Shown: one piece after another, positions 1-9,966 of the stretch
Position numbering within the stretch: the first letter of the stretch is position 1
Layout: every line of letters begins with the position of its first letter
Source of the DNA: Metamycoplasma neophronis
GTDB lineage: Bacteria > Bacillota_I > Bacilli_A > Mycoplasmatales > Metamycoplasmataceae
Length of the DNA: 64,000 nucleotides
NCBI RefSeq assembly: GCF_006491995.1
Contig: NZ_VHHP01000004.1
Coordinates: 28,583 to 92,582, forward strand
Direction of reading: 5' to 3'
Translations under genes and position numbers: made by a program
The notes under the pieces: model-generated
Database searches by the model: none
What the model was told of the DNA's origin: nothing
The model's input: only the letters and a program-made list of their open reading frames with translations

Positions 1-770
1 ACACAATCTATTTGCAAAAAATATACCGGCAAGCAGAAAATTATGACATCGTCAACGATGCGATTACGATTAACCGTGGTGAAATTCCATCATTCGAAGG
101 AGAACATTCACAATTTTTAAGAATTCGTAGCGAAGATTTGCATGAAGAATTAATTAAAAAGATTCAAGATTTGATGCTTAAGGGCTATAGCAAACGTGAT
201 ATTGCGGTTTTGAGTCCAATTTATAATTATGAAACTGGTATTAATGAACTTAATAATTTACTAAGTACATATTTTAGAAAACTTGATAATGAACAGCAAG
301 TGAAATACCGTGATAAAACATTTGCAATTGATGATAAAATTATCAACCTTGTTAACGACCCAAGGGCCCATGTGTTTAATGGTGAAATTGGTTATATTTC
401 TTGATTTACTTTTGAAGATAAAAAAGATAGTTTCGAAAAGAATTTAACTAATATTTCTGTTGACTTTGAGGGCGATGATAAAACCGTTACTTATTCAAAG
501 AGCGATTTTAATAACAACACAGCGCTCGCATATTGTACTAGTGTTCATAAATATCAAGGTTCAGAATGTAAGGCTGTCATTGTGGTTTTATTCTCGGAAG
601 CCAAAAGATTGTTAAGTAAAAAATTAATTTATACCGCAATAACTAGAGCAAAACAATACAGTTGTATAATGGGTGAACTTGATGCATTGTATGAGGGTAT
701 TCATCGAGATAATGATTCAAATCGAATAACTAATATTAAAAAATTGTGAGAAGAAGAATGAAAGGAATAA
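1..770 (+). CDS. recD2: RecD2-like SF1 DNA helicase, C-terminal part (cut by window start)
   Basis: Open from the first bases, so the N-terminus lies outside the window; TGA at 402-404 and two near the end read as Trp, and the stop is TAA at 768-770. The visible part carries the late superfamily 1 motifs of RecD/UvrD_C_2 helicases: HKYQGSE (motif V region) and LIYTAITRAKQ (motif VI), preceded by VFNGEIGYI, typical of the SH3-like insert of RecD2. Known role of the family: ATP-driven 5'-3' DNA unwinding in repair, without RecBC in these bacteria. The stop is separated by one base from pth, suggesting co-transcription. The family is clear; RecD2 rather than another SF1 enzyme is inferred. Confidence 0.85.
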
Positions 771-771
771 T

Positions 772-1317
772 ATGAAATTAATTGTAGGACTAGGAAATCC
801 GGGTCCAGAGTATGAAAAGACTAGACATAATGCCGGTTTTATGACAATTGATAAGATTGCCGAAAAACTAGGTATTAAATTAGATGAAAAAAAATTCAAT
901 GGTGTTTATTACAGAGACAAAGATATCTGTGTGGCAAAACCTTTAACTTATATGAATAAAAGCGGTGATTTCGTAAGAGCTATTAAAGATTATTACAATA
1001 TTCCTATTGATGATATTTTAATAATTTATGACGATATGGACTTACCGCTAGGCAAAGCAACCATTAAGCAAAAAGGTTCGGCCGGCGGACATAACGGTAT
1101 GAAAGACATTATCAATAAATTAGGTACCGAAGAAATTAAAAGAGTGAAAATTGGTATTGGCCGGGGCGAAAATGTCATTGACTTTGTTTTAGGCAAATTT
1201 AGTTATAATGATTTGAAGATTATTGAACAAGTTATTGATGTTTCTTCAGATGCTGTTATCTCATACATTAGCAATGATATTCGTTTTGTTATGAATAAAT
1301 ATTCAGGAAAACTATAA
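772..1317 (+). CDS. pth: Peptidyl-tRNA hydrolase
   Basis: A 181-residue protein of normal family length. It starts with MKLIVGLGNPGPEY and has TRHNAGF with the catalytic His at residue 19 (equivalent to His20 in E. coli), then YMNKSG and DDMDLPLGK, all hallmark Pth segments. It cleaves peptidyl-tRNAs released from stalled ribosomes to recycle tRNA. It begins one base after the helicase stop and its TAA overlaps the ATG of tilS by one base (TAATG), so the three genes probably form one translationally coupled unit. The pth-tilS pairing is common in low-GC Gram-positive relatives. No UGA codons are present, so the reading frame is uninterrupted. Confidence 0.97.
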   Translation: MKLIVGLGNPGPEYEKTRHNAGFMTIDKIAEKLGIKLDEKKFNGVYYRDKDICVAKPLTYMNKSGDFVRAIKDYYNIPIDDILIIYDDMDLPLGKATIKQKGSAGGHNGMKDIINKLGTEEIKRVKIGIGRGENVIDFVLGKFSYNDLKIIEQVIDVSSDAVISYISNDIRFVMNKYSGKL

Positions 1318-2261
1318 TGCAAGAACATCTAATTAAAAAATATGAATCCTTATTAGCCAAAGTTAAATTTGAATTTCAAAAGCATAACATTGGCATAAAA
1401 CAAAAAATGTTGATTGGTGTTAGCGGTGGTCCTGATTCAATGTGGCTTTTATATTTGCTAAAAGATTATGACGTTGTTGTTGCTTGTGTCAATTATAATA
1501 AACGTTTTGATAGTCATTATGATGCATCGCTTGTTAAGTTATTTTGTGAAGAAAACAACATCCCATGTGAAATTTTGTCTTTAGATCACAAAGAAAATGC
1601 AAACGGTAATTTTCAAGCAATCGCAAGAGAAGAAAGATATTTATTTTATAAAGAAATATATCAAAAGTATAATTGCTCATTATTGCTCTTAGCGCATCAA
1701 AAGGATGACTTTTTAGAAACCGCGATTATGCAAAAAGAAAGTAGTCGTGAAACTTTGCATTTTGGAATTAAACATATTAATTATGTTTATCAAATGAATA
1801 TTTTCAGACCAATGCTTTCATTATTCTGAAAACAGGAAATAATTGATTTATGCAATGAATTTTCGATTCTTTTTGCAACTGATTATACAAACAAAATGCC
1901 AACATATACACGTAATAAGATTAGGGCAAATTTATTACATTTTTCTAATCAATGAAAACAAAATTTATATAATGAAATAATGATTGAAAATCAAGCTAAT
2001 TTAATCATTGAAGCGAAAGTTATTAATTGATATATTGAATGAAAAAATCAAGAATTTTCATGTGATTGACTTGATTTCAATAATCCTTTAATTGATAAAT
2101 TAATTTATTTTTTAATTAACGATAAATATAAAAATATCAATCTTACTAAAGGGAAAATCGCCTCAATTATTGATTTTTTAAAAAGCGCAAACCGAAGCTC
2201 TAAATATATTTTGGATGACGAAAATGTGTTATTTAAAAAGAAAAATCATTTAATTTTCTAG
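1317..2261 (+). CDS. tilS: tRNA(Ile)-lysidine synthase
   Basis: A 314-residue protein when TGA is read as Trp (the first at about 1828). The ATP-pyrophosphatase loop SGGPDS sits at residues 36-41, followed by NYNKRFDSHYDA and LLAHQKDDFLET, which match the TilS core; YTRNKIR is the conserved motif near the domain end. It makes lysidine at the wobble C of tRNA-Ile(CAU), allowing AUA decoding, which is essential in an AT-rich genome. The C-terminal domains are short compared with Bacillus TilS (about 470 residues), as is usual in mollicutes. The start overlaps the pth stop. T6CGCT follows the TAG stop directly, with no hairpin before it. Confidence 0.95.
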
Positions 2262-2310
2262 TTTTTTCGCTCATTATTATTTAAAAATAAAAAAAGAAAT
2301 ATAAATTAAT

Positions 2311-2316
2311 TATAAT
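2311..2316 (+). promoter_or_regulatory. -10 box (TATAAT) for ftsH
   Basis: A perfect TATAAT 28 bases before the ftsH ATG, with an AAAGGAGT ribosome binding site in between. The shared GTTTTTTCGCT element lies about 40 bases upstream, at 2261-2271. No clear -35 box is visible. Confidence 0.6.
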
Positions 2317-2343
2317 TTAAAATTATTTATCGAAAGGAGTGGT

Positions 2344-4548
2344 ATGCAAGAAAAACCAAAGAAAAAACGTGGATTATCGCTAGGGTACGCTTTATTAATT
2401 ACCTTTGCAGTTATTGCTGGTTTTATGCTAATTTGATTTTTAGTAGACTACATTCGCGAAAGCAGAATAACATACGCTACAATTGGTCAATTGCGCGATT
2501 TTATTAAAGCTACCGGTAAGAGCACAAATGACAGTTTCTATATATCTAGTTGATACCAAGGGACATATGATGATATCCTTAGAGTCACCGTATCAGGAAC
2601 TCCAGCCGAAATTGGAGCTGTTTTAAATAACCCAAGATTTGTCGATTCTACTTACTCATTCTCAGTTGTATTAAGTGGAACACTAAATAAAGAATTACCA
2701 AATTCTGTAATTCAATGAGCATATCCAACAGCAGACGGAACTACTCATACATATATTGAAGCTTTAACAAGACTTACAACTGGATCAAAAACAATTAACG
2801 AAACAACAATTAAACTAACTGGTGTTATCGCAAGCCAAGGTTTTCCAAAACAAAATGCATGAAGTAAATACATTCAACCTGGTATTTCAGCATTCGCTGC
2901 AATAGGTTTCGTGTTAATTTTATTCTATTCATTTAGATGAAGTTTATCAGCGAGAGAAAACGGAATGTTCGGAGCAACAAACTCAAAATCTGTTGCACAA
3001 AGAGTTTATTCAAATAAAAAATTCTCAGATATCGCTGGTAACGAAGAAGTTAAAGAAGAAGTTGCCGAATTAGTTGATTATTTAAAATATCCCAAAAAAT
3101 ATGAAGCGGCAGGAGCAAGAATTCCTAAGGGTATCTTATTAGGAGGACCTCCAGGAACAGGTAAAACTTTAATTGCTAAAGCTACTGCTGGCGAAGCTAA
3201 TGTACCATTCTTCTTCATTTCAGCATCAAACTTCGTTGAAATGTTTGTAGGTTTAGGTGCTAAAAGAGTTCGTGATATGTTCAACGAAGCAAGACAAGCA
3301 GCACCTGCAATTATTTTTATCGATGAACTAGATGCCGTGGGGAGATCTAGAGGTGCTGGTATTGGTGGTGGAAACGATGAACGTGAACAAACCTTAAACC
3401 AATTGCTAGTTGAAATGGATGGTATTAAAGAAAACAGTGGTATTTTAATCATGGCAGCAACAAACCGTACTGATGTTTTAGATCCTGCCTTATTAAGACC
3501 TGGTCGTTTTGACAGAACTATCACTGTTGGATTACCTGATATTAAAGAACGTGAAGAAATATTAAAATTACATGCACGTGGAAAAAGAATTGCACCTGAA
3601 GTTAACTTTGCTTTAATTGCAAGAAGAACTCCTGGATTCTCTGGTGCTCAATTAGAAAACGTAATTAACGAAGCTTCTTTATTGAGTGTTCGTGAAAACC
3701 ACAGTTTAATCACTACCGATGAAATTGACGAAGCTATAGATAGAGTTATGGCAGGTCCTGCTAAGAAAAGTAGAACAATTTCAGAAAAAGAAAATATCGC
3801 CGTTGCTTATCATGAAGCTGGTCATGCAGTCGTAGGCCTAAAAGTAAAAGGTGGAAACAAAGTTCAAAAAATTACCATCATACCTCGTGGACAAGCGGGT
3901 GGTTATAATTTAATGATGCCTGAAGAAGAAAAATACAATCGTTCAAAAGCCGAGTTATTGGCGATGATAACTTCATTTATGGGCGGTCGTGTTGCCGAAG
4001 CTATTATTTATGGCGCAGATAATGTATCTACCGGAGCAAGTGATGATATTGCGAAAGCTACAACTATTGCACGTAGAATGGTTACCGAATGAGGTTTATC
4101 TGATTTAGGACCTATAAAATATGAAGAAGATTCTCAAAATCCTTTCTTAGGAAGAGATTACATGAAGAGCGTTTCTTTCTCTAATAAAGTTGGTCAAGAA
4201 ATTGATGAACAAATTAGAAAAATAATTTTAAAAGCACAAAAAGATGCTTATGAAATCATTTCAGAAAATCGTGAACTACTTGAACTAATTAAAGATGCTT
4301 TAATTATCAATGAAACCATCGTTGCAGAAGAAATTGAATATATTGAAAAAAATATGAAATTACCACCTGCTCTAGATAAAACAAAAGCTGCTCTTAAAAA
4401 AGAATATTCATCAGAAGATTTCGATGAACTATTTAATGAAGTGGCAGGAAACAAAAAATTAGATATTGATAACTATAAAGATGATCTTGATAAAGAATTG
4501 AAAAAACACAATATTAAAGAGGAAGAAGATAAAGAAGAGGAAAATTAA
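2344..4548 (+). CDS. ftsH: ATP-dependent zinc metalloprotease FtsH
   Basis: A 734-residue membrane AAA+ protease read through several TGA (Trp) codons. A first membrane segment lies at about residues 15-36, then an extracytoplasmic region of about 145 residues, and a second membrane segment at about 182-200. The AAA+ core follows: Walker [10 protein letters not shown] (about 266-274), Walker [10 protein letters not shown] (about 325), and second region of homology up to RPGRFDR. The zinc site HEAGH is at about 490. The C-terminus is acidic and Lys-rich. It degrades membrane and short-lived cytosolic proteins. It has its own promoter and a strong SD (AAAGGAGT) and ends in a terminator that begins inside the last codons. 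Confidence 0.98.
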
Positions 4549-4559
4549 TCCTCTTTTTT
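4535..4559 (+). terminator. Rho-independent terminator of ftsH
   Basis: Perfect 7-bp stem AAGAGGA/TCCTCTT with a 7-base loop holding the stop codon, followed by a T run. The 5' arm is coding sequence of ftsH. Confidence 0.85.
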
Positions 4560-4594
4560 ATATTCACAAACTCAATTCATATAATTTAGTTATA

Positions 4595-4603
4595 TGATAT
4601 AAT
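4595..4603 (+). promoter_or_regulatory. Extended -10 promoter of the 4.6-kb lipoprotein
   Basis: TGATATAAT, an extended -10 box, about 27 bases before the ATG. An A8 tract (4611-4618) lies between it and the AAGGAG ribosome binding site. Such tracts can slip, but phase variation is only a possibility here. Confidence 0.6.
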
Positions 4604-4630
4604 GAATATGAAAAAAAATAAGGAGATAAA

Positions 4631-5344
4631 ATGAAAAAATCATTCAAACTTTTACTATCATTAGGGGGTGTTTCCGCAGTAGCATTTATGCCATTAGTGG
4701 CCGCTTCTTGTGCGAAAAAAGAAGAACCAAAAAAACCAGAACAACCTGTTAATCCAGCACAACCTGCTACACCAGCACAACCTGCTACACCAGCACAACC
4801 AGCAGCTGATCCAAATAAAGAGTTAGTTACTGCAATTAATACAAAATTAAAAGAAATTGCCGTTCCTGAAAACTTTACTTGAGCACCTGCAGCCGGTGTT
4901 ACATTAGAAAAAATTAAAGAACAAGGCGCAATATTACTTTACAGCTGACAATCACACAACATTGTCTTAAAATCAAGTACAGATCAACACACTGATTGAA
5001 ATAAGGTAGCCTTTACAACAAAAGCCGGCTTAAATTGAACTGCTAGTGGAAAACAATTCCAACTTGCTAATTCAACAAGCCCACTATATGATAAAACATT
5101 AAAAAATGGTAAGCAAGTTAAAGCAATTAGTACATTCTTAACATTTACAGTAAACGACGACAATACTGTTACATTTACATTACTAGGTTCAGCATCAGAT
5201 AATGGTAAAAACCCAGTAGTTGGAACCGAACAAGTAACAATTAAAGTTGCAACACCTGCCCCTGCAGCAGCACCAACCACCGAAACAACAACAGCTCCAG
5301 CAGCATCCGCTACAAGCGAAGAATCAACAGGATCAACAAGATAA
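4631..5344 (+). CDS. Surface prolipoprotein with Pro/Ala-rich tandem repeats
   Basis: A 237-residue protein with a Lys-rich start, hydrophobic signal and lipobox AASC (Cys at about residue 25), so it should be lipid-anchored on the outer face of the membrane. After a short Lys/Glu stretch comes a PAQPAT repeat (about residues 42-57), then a globular middle with several Trp encoded by TGA. The C-terminal tail is low-complexity, rich in Ala, Pro, Thr and Ser. SD is AAGGAG. I do not recognise the middle domain. The layout resembles mycoplasma variable surface lipoproteins, but only one copy is seen here. It stands alone with its own promoter and terminator. Confidence 0.85.
4754..4807 (+). repeat. 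18-bp tandem repeat encoding PAQPAT
   Basis: Two perfect 18-base units (4754-4771 and 4772-4789) and a third diverged unit (4790-4807), in frame inside the lipoprotein gene. The unit is a multiple of three, so copy change would lengthen the Pro/Ala spacer without shifting the frame. Confidence 0.85.
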
Positions 5345-5397
5345 GTAATTAATATTGAAAGACAAAGCTGCCAAAGCAGAGAACGTCAAACACATAA

Positions 5398-5426
5398 TTA
5401 AAACACAGCCAGAAGCTGTGTTTTAA
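5398..5426. terminator. Bidirectional terminator between lipoprotein and trmB
   Basis: Perfect 12-bp stem TTAAAACACAGC/GCTGTGTTTTAA with a 5-base loop between convergent genes. The A-rich left and T-rich right flanks allow use on either strand. Confidence 0.85.
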
Positions 5427-5430
5427 TATT

Positions 5431-6042
5431 TTATTTTTTGAAATTGAAAGCAATAAAATTAATATTTTTTCCTAGTTCATTAAATTTCTTTTCATAATCT
5501 GTGAAATGATTTTCAATCTCAAAATCACAATTATGCAAATCGGTTGTATGATAAATTATATTGGCTTTAAATTCAGTCAATTCTTCTAATGCATATTGAT
5601 ATAAACCATCATTATCACTTTTGAAATATATTATTCCATCATCAGTTAATAATTCTTTATATTCTTTAAGAAAATCACGATATACTAAACGTCTTTTGAA
5701 GTGACGTTTTTTAGGTCAAGGGTCAGAAAATGTCAATCAAATTGTTTTTATTTTTCCAGTAAAATATTCATTAATTTTAATTGCGTCCCCAATTAATAAA
5801 TACATATTTTTTAAGTTTTTTTCTTGAATTTTTTTCAATGCAGAAAGGGCTGGAGTTGAGTATTTTTCAATACCAATGTAAGTTATTTCGGGATGGTTTT
5901 CAGCTAATTCTGAAAGCATTTTTCCTTTTCCCATGCCGATTTCTAATACAGTATTATCATTTAAATTGTGTGGAAATTTTTTGATTGAAAATTCACTTTC
6001 TTCTATTAAATTAATTGCGTCTTTATTATGTCTTAATCTCAT
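5431..6042 (-). CDS. trmB: tRNA (guanine-N7-)-methyltransferase
   Basis: A 203-residue protein when started at the ATG whose complement is at 6040-6042, giving the family-typical start MRLRHNKDA. An upstream in-frame TTG at 6066 exists but is less likely. The SAM-binding motif is VLEIGMGKGKM (EIGSGKG type), and TFSDPWPKKRHFKRRL matches the conserved catalytic/tRNA-binding segment; its first Trp is a TGA. It methylates G46 in the variable loop of tRNAs. It lies convergent to the lipoprotein. A minus-strand terminator at 6079-6101 separates it from the small-RNA candidate upstream, and read-through from that promoter cannot be excluded. Confidence 0.95.
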
Positions 6043-6078
6043 ATTTAATAATGATATAGTATTCAAAATTTTTTATAT

Positions 6079-6158
6079 AAAAAAACACCCAAAAGGGCGT
6101 TAAAAGCCTAATTTTAATCAAAAGAGTTTATTTTAGGCTTATTTAAATCACGTTTACT
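6079..6158 (-). ncRNA. Small-RNA candidate with own promoter and terminator
   Basis: No gene lies on this strand here, yet the complement holds TATAAT (at 6159-6164), then about 50 bases with an 8-bp hairpin (arms 6133-6140 and 6104-6111). A terminator follows: stem 6095-6101/6084-6090, closed fully on this strand only, with one G-U pair, then seven T. The predicted RNA is about 70-75 nt, 5' near 6152. It could instead be a terminated leader of trmB. Seen: the elements. Inferred: transcription. No known RNA family recognised. Confidence 0.45.
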
Positions 6159-6164
6159 ATTATA
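6159..6164 (-). promoter_or_regulatory. -10 box of the minus-strand small-RNA candidate
   Basis: Complement reads TATAAT, preceded by TGTGGTG. There is no convincing -35 box. The only downstream minus-strand features are the hairpin, the terminator and then trmB. Confidence 0.45.
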
Positions 6165-6380
6165 CACCACAGAGCAAAAACACCTAATTTTTTGTAATTT
6201 TTTAATTTAAAAAAGCCTGGATTTTATTTTTTTGTAAAAGTTGATTTTTCCTTTTGTATAAAATAGTTTTTCATTATTTGATATTATTTAATTAGTAGAA
6301 TATTTTCTAACTAATTGTATTTTTATTTATTCGCTACTTTTATTATTCAATTAAATCTATATATAAAAATAGGAGTTCTC

Positions 6381-6995
6381 ATGGGAGACGAAAATAGAAT
6401 AAGTAGTTTTCAGGACTTGTTCAATGAGCCTGATTACAGCAATAAAACTAAAAAAAGCCATCGTCGTTTATTTGAGATGGGGCAAATTACTTCTATACAA
6501 GCATTTAAATATGACGGAACACTTTATCGTCAATATGAAGGCGCAAAAATCATTGCAAATTTAGATGATTTCGTAGTTGTTTTGTTAGTAAAAAGTAAAG
6601 TTATGGAAGAGAACATTAATTGAGTTGTTTCGGATCCGATTTTGTTCTTCTTTGCTAAAAATCGCTTTTATAATGCAAGCATTACTCTTAACAAAGAAAA
6701 AAATAATTATACTTATATAAACCTTGCAAGCCCATTTTATATAGACAATGGAATAATTAAATATATAGATTTTGATATTGATATTAAAAGCTATGTGGAC
6801 AAAGATTTTAACGTTATTGATTGACAGGATTTTAAAAACTCAATTGTTAAATATAATTATTCACTTAAATTGATTTACAAAATTTATGATGAACTTGATT
6901 TTTTACAAGAACAACACTGTACTAAATCTGGAATTTTTTCAAAAAAACTTATTGATAGTATTGAAAAAGTTTTAAAAGAATCAGGAGATATTTAA
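6381..6995 (+). CDS. DUF402 nucleoside tri-/diphosphate phosphatase (Ntdp family)
   Basis: A 204-residue protein from an ATG with SD AGGAG. From about residue 33 the sequence follows the DUF402 fold of Bacillus YgaC and Staphylococcus Ntdp: FKYDGTLYRQYEGAKI near the start, then YINLASPFYIDNG and IKYIDFDIDIKSYVDKD with the clustered acidic residues that bind metal, then NVIDWQDF. The family hydrolyses nucleoside tri- and diphosphates. About 30 extra N-terminal residues (polar and charged) precede the domain. Two internal TGA codons encode Trp. It stands alone, with a TTCGCTAC element 46 bases upstream and a terminator downstream. Family assignment is from sequence pattern; the substrate is inferred. 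Confidence 0.8.
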
Positions 6996-7021
6996 TTTTA
7001 TCTATTCATTAATTGTAAGCT

Positions 7022-7052
7022 AAGCCAGATTGGAATAAATCCGGCTTTTTTT
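7022..7052 (+). terminator. Terminator of the DUF402 gene
   Basis: 9-bp stem AAGCCAGAT/ATCCGGCTT with one mismatch, 8-base loop and a T run. Confidence 0.75.
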
Positions 7053-7060
7053 GTTATAAT
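7052..7060 (+). promoter_or_regulatory. Extended -10 promoter of gyrA
   Basis: TGTTATAAT directly after the previous terminator and 38 bases before the gyrA ATG; SD GGGAGG follows. Confidence 0.6.
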
Positions 7061-7098
7061 TTTAATATATTTTTAATATATTAATTCGGGAGGTCTTT

Positions 7099-9816
7099 AT
7101 GTCAAATAATGATGACGAAAAAGAACTAAATAAAAAAATGAATGAACAAGAAGACGACGACAGCAAATATTATAGTTTTGATGAGGAAATCAAAAAAGTT
7201 TTTGTTGAAGAACCAGTTGTGATTGAAGAGGAAGACGAAGAAGAAGTTCCACAAGATAAAGAAGGCTATACAGTTACTTCTCAAATATTAGAAACCGAAA
7301 CAAATGGGTTAAAACCAGCTAATTTGGCCTCGGTTATGAAATCGTCATTTATCGAATATGCAATGAGTGTTATCGTTTCTCGGGCATTACCTGATGCACG
7401 TGATGGTCTGAAACCAGTTCATAGAAGAATTTTATATGGCATGAGTGAACTTTCAATGTTTCACAATGTGCCTCATAAAAAATCTGCCCGTATTGTCGGG
7501 GATGTATTAGGTAAGTATCACCCACATGGCGATAGTTCTGTCTATGAAGCTATGGTTAGAATGGCACAAGATTTTTCATTGCGTTATCCCTTAATTGATG
7601 GACATGGTAACTTTGGTTCAATCGACGGTGACGAAGCTGCTGCTATGCGTTATACCGAAGCTAGAATGAGCAAAATTGCCGGAGCCATGGTCGATGGTAT
7701 TAAAAAAAATACGGTTGATTTCATTGACAACTACGACGGAACCGAAAAAGAACCTACAGTTTTACCAGCTCGTTTTCCTAACTTATTAGTTTCTGGAACA
7801 AGTGGTATTGCCGTTGGTATGGCTACCAATATTCCGCCACATAATTTAGGCGAAGTTATTGATGCTGTTTGCGCCCTTGCTAAAAACCCTGAAATTTCAA
7901 TTGAAGAACTCATGGAATATGTATTGGCTCCCGATTTCCCTACCGGCGGAATCATTTTCAACCGTGCTGGATTAATAGATGCTTATTCGACTGGCCGTGG
8001 TTCAGTTACCATGCGTTCAAAAGCTCACATTCAAGAGTTGGCAAGCGGAAAAAGTAAAATTATTGTTACTGAAATTCCTTATGAAGTTAAAAAAACAGAA
8101 ATCATGGAAAAAATTTCTGAATTAATTAAGGACAAAAAAATTGAAGGAATTGGTGACTTTAGAGATGAGTCAAACCGTGATGGTATTAGAATTGTTATTG
8201 AAGTGAAAAAGACTTTTGTTCCCGAAGTCATTTTGAATAAGTTATATAAACTTACTAGATTACAAACAAACTTCTCATTTAATATGATTGCTTTAGTAAA
8301 AAATGAGCCTCGTTTATTAAACCTAAAACAATGCTTAGAAGTTTATTTAGACCACCAAGTTGAAGTAGTCACGAGAAGATTGCAATTTGATTTAGATAAG
8401 GATTTAGCTCGTGCCCATGTACTTGAAGGATTGAAAATTGCAATTGAAAACATTGATAGGGTAATAGAAATCATTAAAAAATCAAAAAACAGCGCCGAAG
8501 CACAAGTAATTTTAGGTAAAGAATTTAATTTAACCGAAATTCAAACTAAAGCCATTGTTGATATGCGTTTAGGACGTTTAACTGGTTTAGAAATTGAAAA
8601 AATGAATGAAGAGTTAAATGAAGTTCATGCAAGAATTGCTGAATATAGAAAAATCTTGGCTTCTCGCGAATTATTAATCGAATTAATTATTAAAGAATTA
8701 CAAGAAATTAAAGAAGCTTATGGTGATAAACGTAGAAGTGAAATAAATTGAGATGAATTAAGTGATATTGATAGTGAAGACTTAATTCCTCAAAAAGACA
8801 TTGTTATTACCTTAACAACAAATAATTACATTAAACGTTTAGATTTAGAAGAATATCGCGAACAAAAACGTGGTGGCGTTGGTGTTACAACGGCTAAGAC
8901 TTATCAAGATGATGATATTCAAGATATCTTGGTTGCAAATACCCACACTGACTTGTTGATTTTTACAAATAAGGCAAAGGTATACCGTATTAGAGGACAT
9001 GAGATTCCTATTGGTACTAAACAATCAAAAGGTGTTCCAATTGTAAACATTGTTCCTGCAATTGAAAAAGAAGAAAAAGTTATTAAAATTCTTTCAATTA
9101 ATGAATACTTAGAGAACCAATTCTTAGTAACCGTTTCTAAGAAGGGTATTATTAAAAAAACAGTTATTATTGAATACGAAAGAATCAATAAAAATGGTAA
9201 ATTAGCGTTAGCATTAGGCGAAGAAGACGAGCTTGTTGACGCACTAGTGGTAGAAGACAAAGATGAAATCTTTATTGCGGCCGGTAACGGAAGAATGAAT
9301 CGTTTTGATTTATCGGAAGTTAGATCAATGGGTAGAACCGCTCGAGGTGTTGGTGGTATCAGAATTGATGAAGATGATAAAGTTGTTGCCGTTTCAAGTT
9401 CACGTGAAGGTAAATATGTATTTAGTTTAGGTGATGAAGGTTATGGAAAACTAACATTGGCTGATTCATTTAGAAAAACTAAGAGAAATTCTCGGGGCGT
9501 AATTGCGTTAAATCAAGACAAAGCAGGAAAATTGGCGTATGCAGCTTGTGTTCACGGCTTAGAAGATTTGATTATCATTGCTAGTGATGGTATCAGCATT
9601 AGATTCTCATTGAAAGATGTTGCAATCGTAGGAAGAAACTCTAAGGGAGTTAAATTGGTAAACCTAAAAGGAAGAAATTCAAGAATTGTTGGTGTTGCCA
9701 AAATATTAGACGAAAGCGAAGAAGTTGTTGAAAGAGTAATGAATAATGACGAGCTTTCAAATGTGACAAAAGAATTAAATTTACCTACCGAAGAGGAATT
9801 AAAAGACGAAGAATAG
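7099..9816 (+). CDS. gyrA: DNA gyrase subunit A
   Basis: A 905-residue protein with a single TGA-Trp near 8750. Residues 1 to about 75 form an unusual acidic, disordered-looking extension. The breakage-reunion domain follows, with [17 protein letters not shown], the quinolone region [17 protein letters not shown] (about residue 141) with the usual Ser, and catalytic Tyr in AMRYTEAR (about 185). The GyrA box appears as QKRGGVG, followed by a complete C-terminal beta-pinwheel with repeated GVKLVNL/GVGGIRI-type blades, which separates GyrA from ParC. Together with GyrB (not in the window) it introduces negative supercoils. It is monocistronic here, with its own promoter and terminator. Confidence 0.96.
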
Positions 9817-9841
9817 TTGACAAACTGCTGTCAACTTTTTT
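9815..9841 (+). terminator. Terminator of gyrA
   Basis: 8-bp perfect stem AGTTGACA/TGTCAACT, 6-base loop, T6; it begins inside the stop codon. Confidence 0.85.
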
Positions 9842-9871
9842 CTTTTTGATAATCTATACTATAAAAAGGTT

Positions 9872-9877
9872 TATAAT
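9872..9877 (+). promoter_or_regulatory. -10 box upstream of the lipoprotein leader
   Basis: TATAAT between the gyrA terminator and the 9941 terminator. A transcript from about 9884 would meet a strong terminator after about 80 nt. Confidence 0.5.
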
Positions 9878-9883
9878 ATATTT

Positions 9884-9966
9884 GTATGCATTTAAAACGA
9901 TTAATAATTATTTTAGATGAATATAGATTGTAGTTGCATAGGCGCCCATTTTTGGGCGCCTTTTTT
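9884..9966 (+). ncRNA. Terminated leader or small RNA before the large lipoprotein
   Basis: Predicted RNA from the 9872 promoter to the 9941-9966 terminator. TGCATA at 9935-9940 can pair with TATGCA at 9885-9890 or with TATGCA at 9975-9980 beyond the terminator, so two alternative folds exist. Either a stand-alone small RNA of about 83 nt or a transcription-attenuation leader fits; no known riboswitch is recognised. A second possible -10 (TACAAT, 9969-9974) could drive the lipoprotein separately. Confidence 0.45.
9941..9966 (+). terminator. Strong terminator upstream of the lipoprotein gene
   Basis: 8-bp GC-rich stem GGCGCCCA/TGGGCGCC, TTTT loop, then T6. It lies 24 bases before the lipoprotein ATG, where a gene's own leader would not normally end. 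Confidence 0.85.

Noticed and set aside
3078-3524. 148-residue minus-strand ORF
   Set aside because: Antisense to the AAA+ domain of ftsH; the plus strand holds the conserved motifs.
2344-4548. Apparent splitting of ftsH, gyrA, pot, dnaE and others into several ORFs
   Set aside because: Breaks fall at TGA codons where conserved proteins have Trp and the frame continues; genetic code 4 explains them, so they are not frameshifts or pseudogenes.
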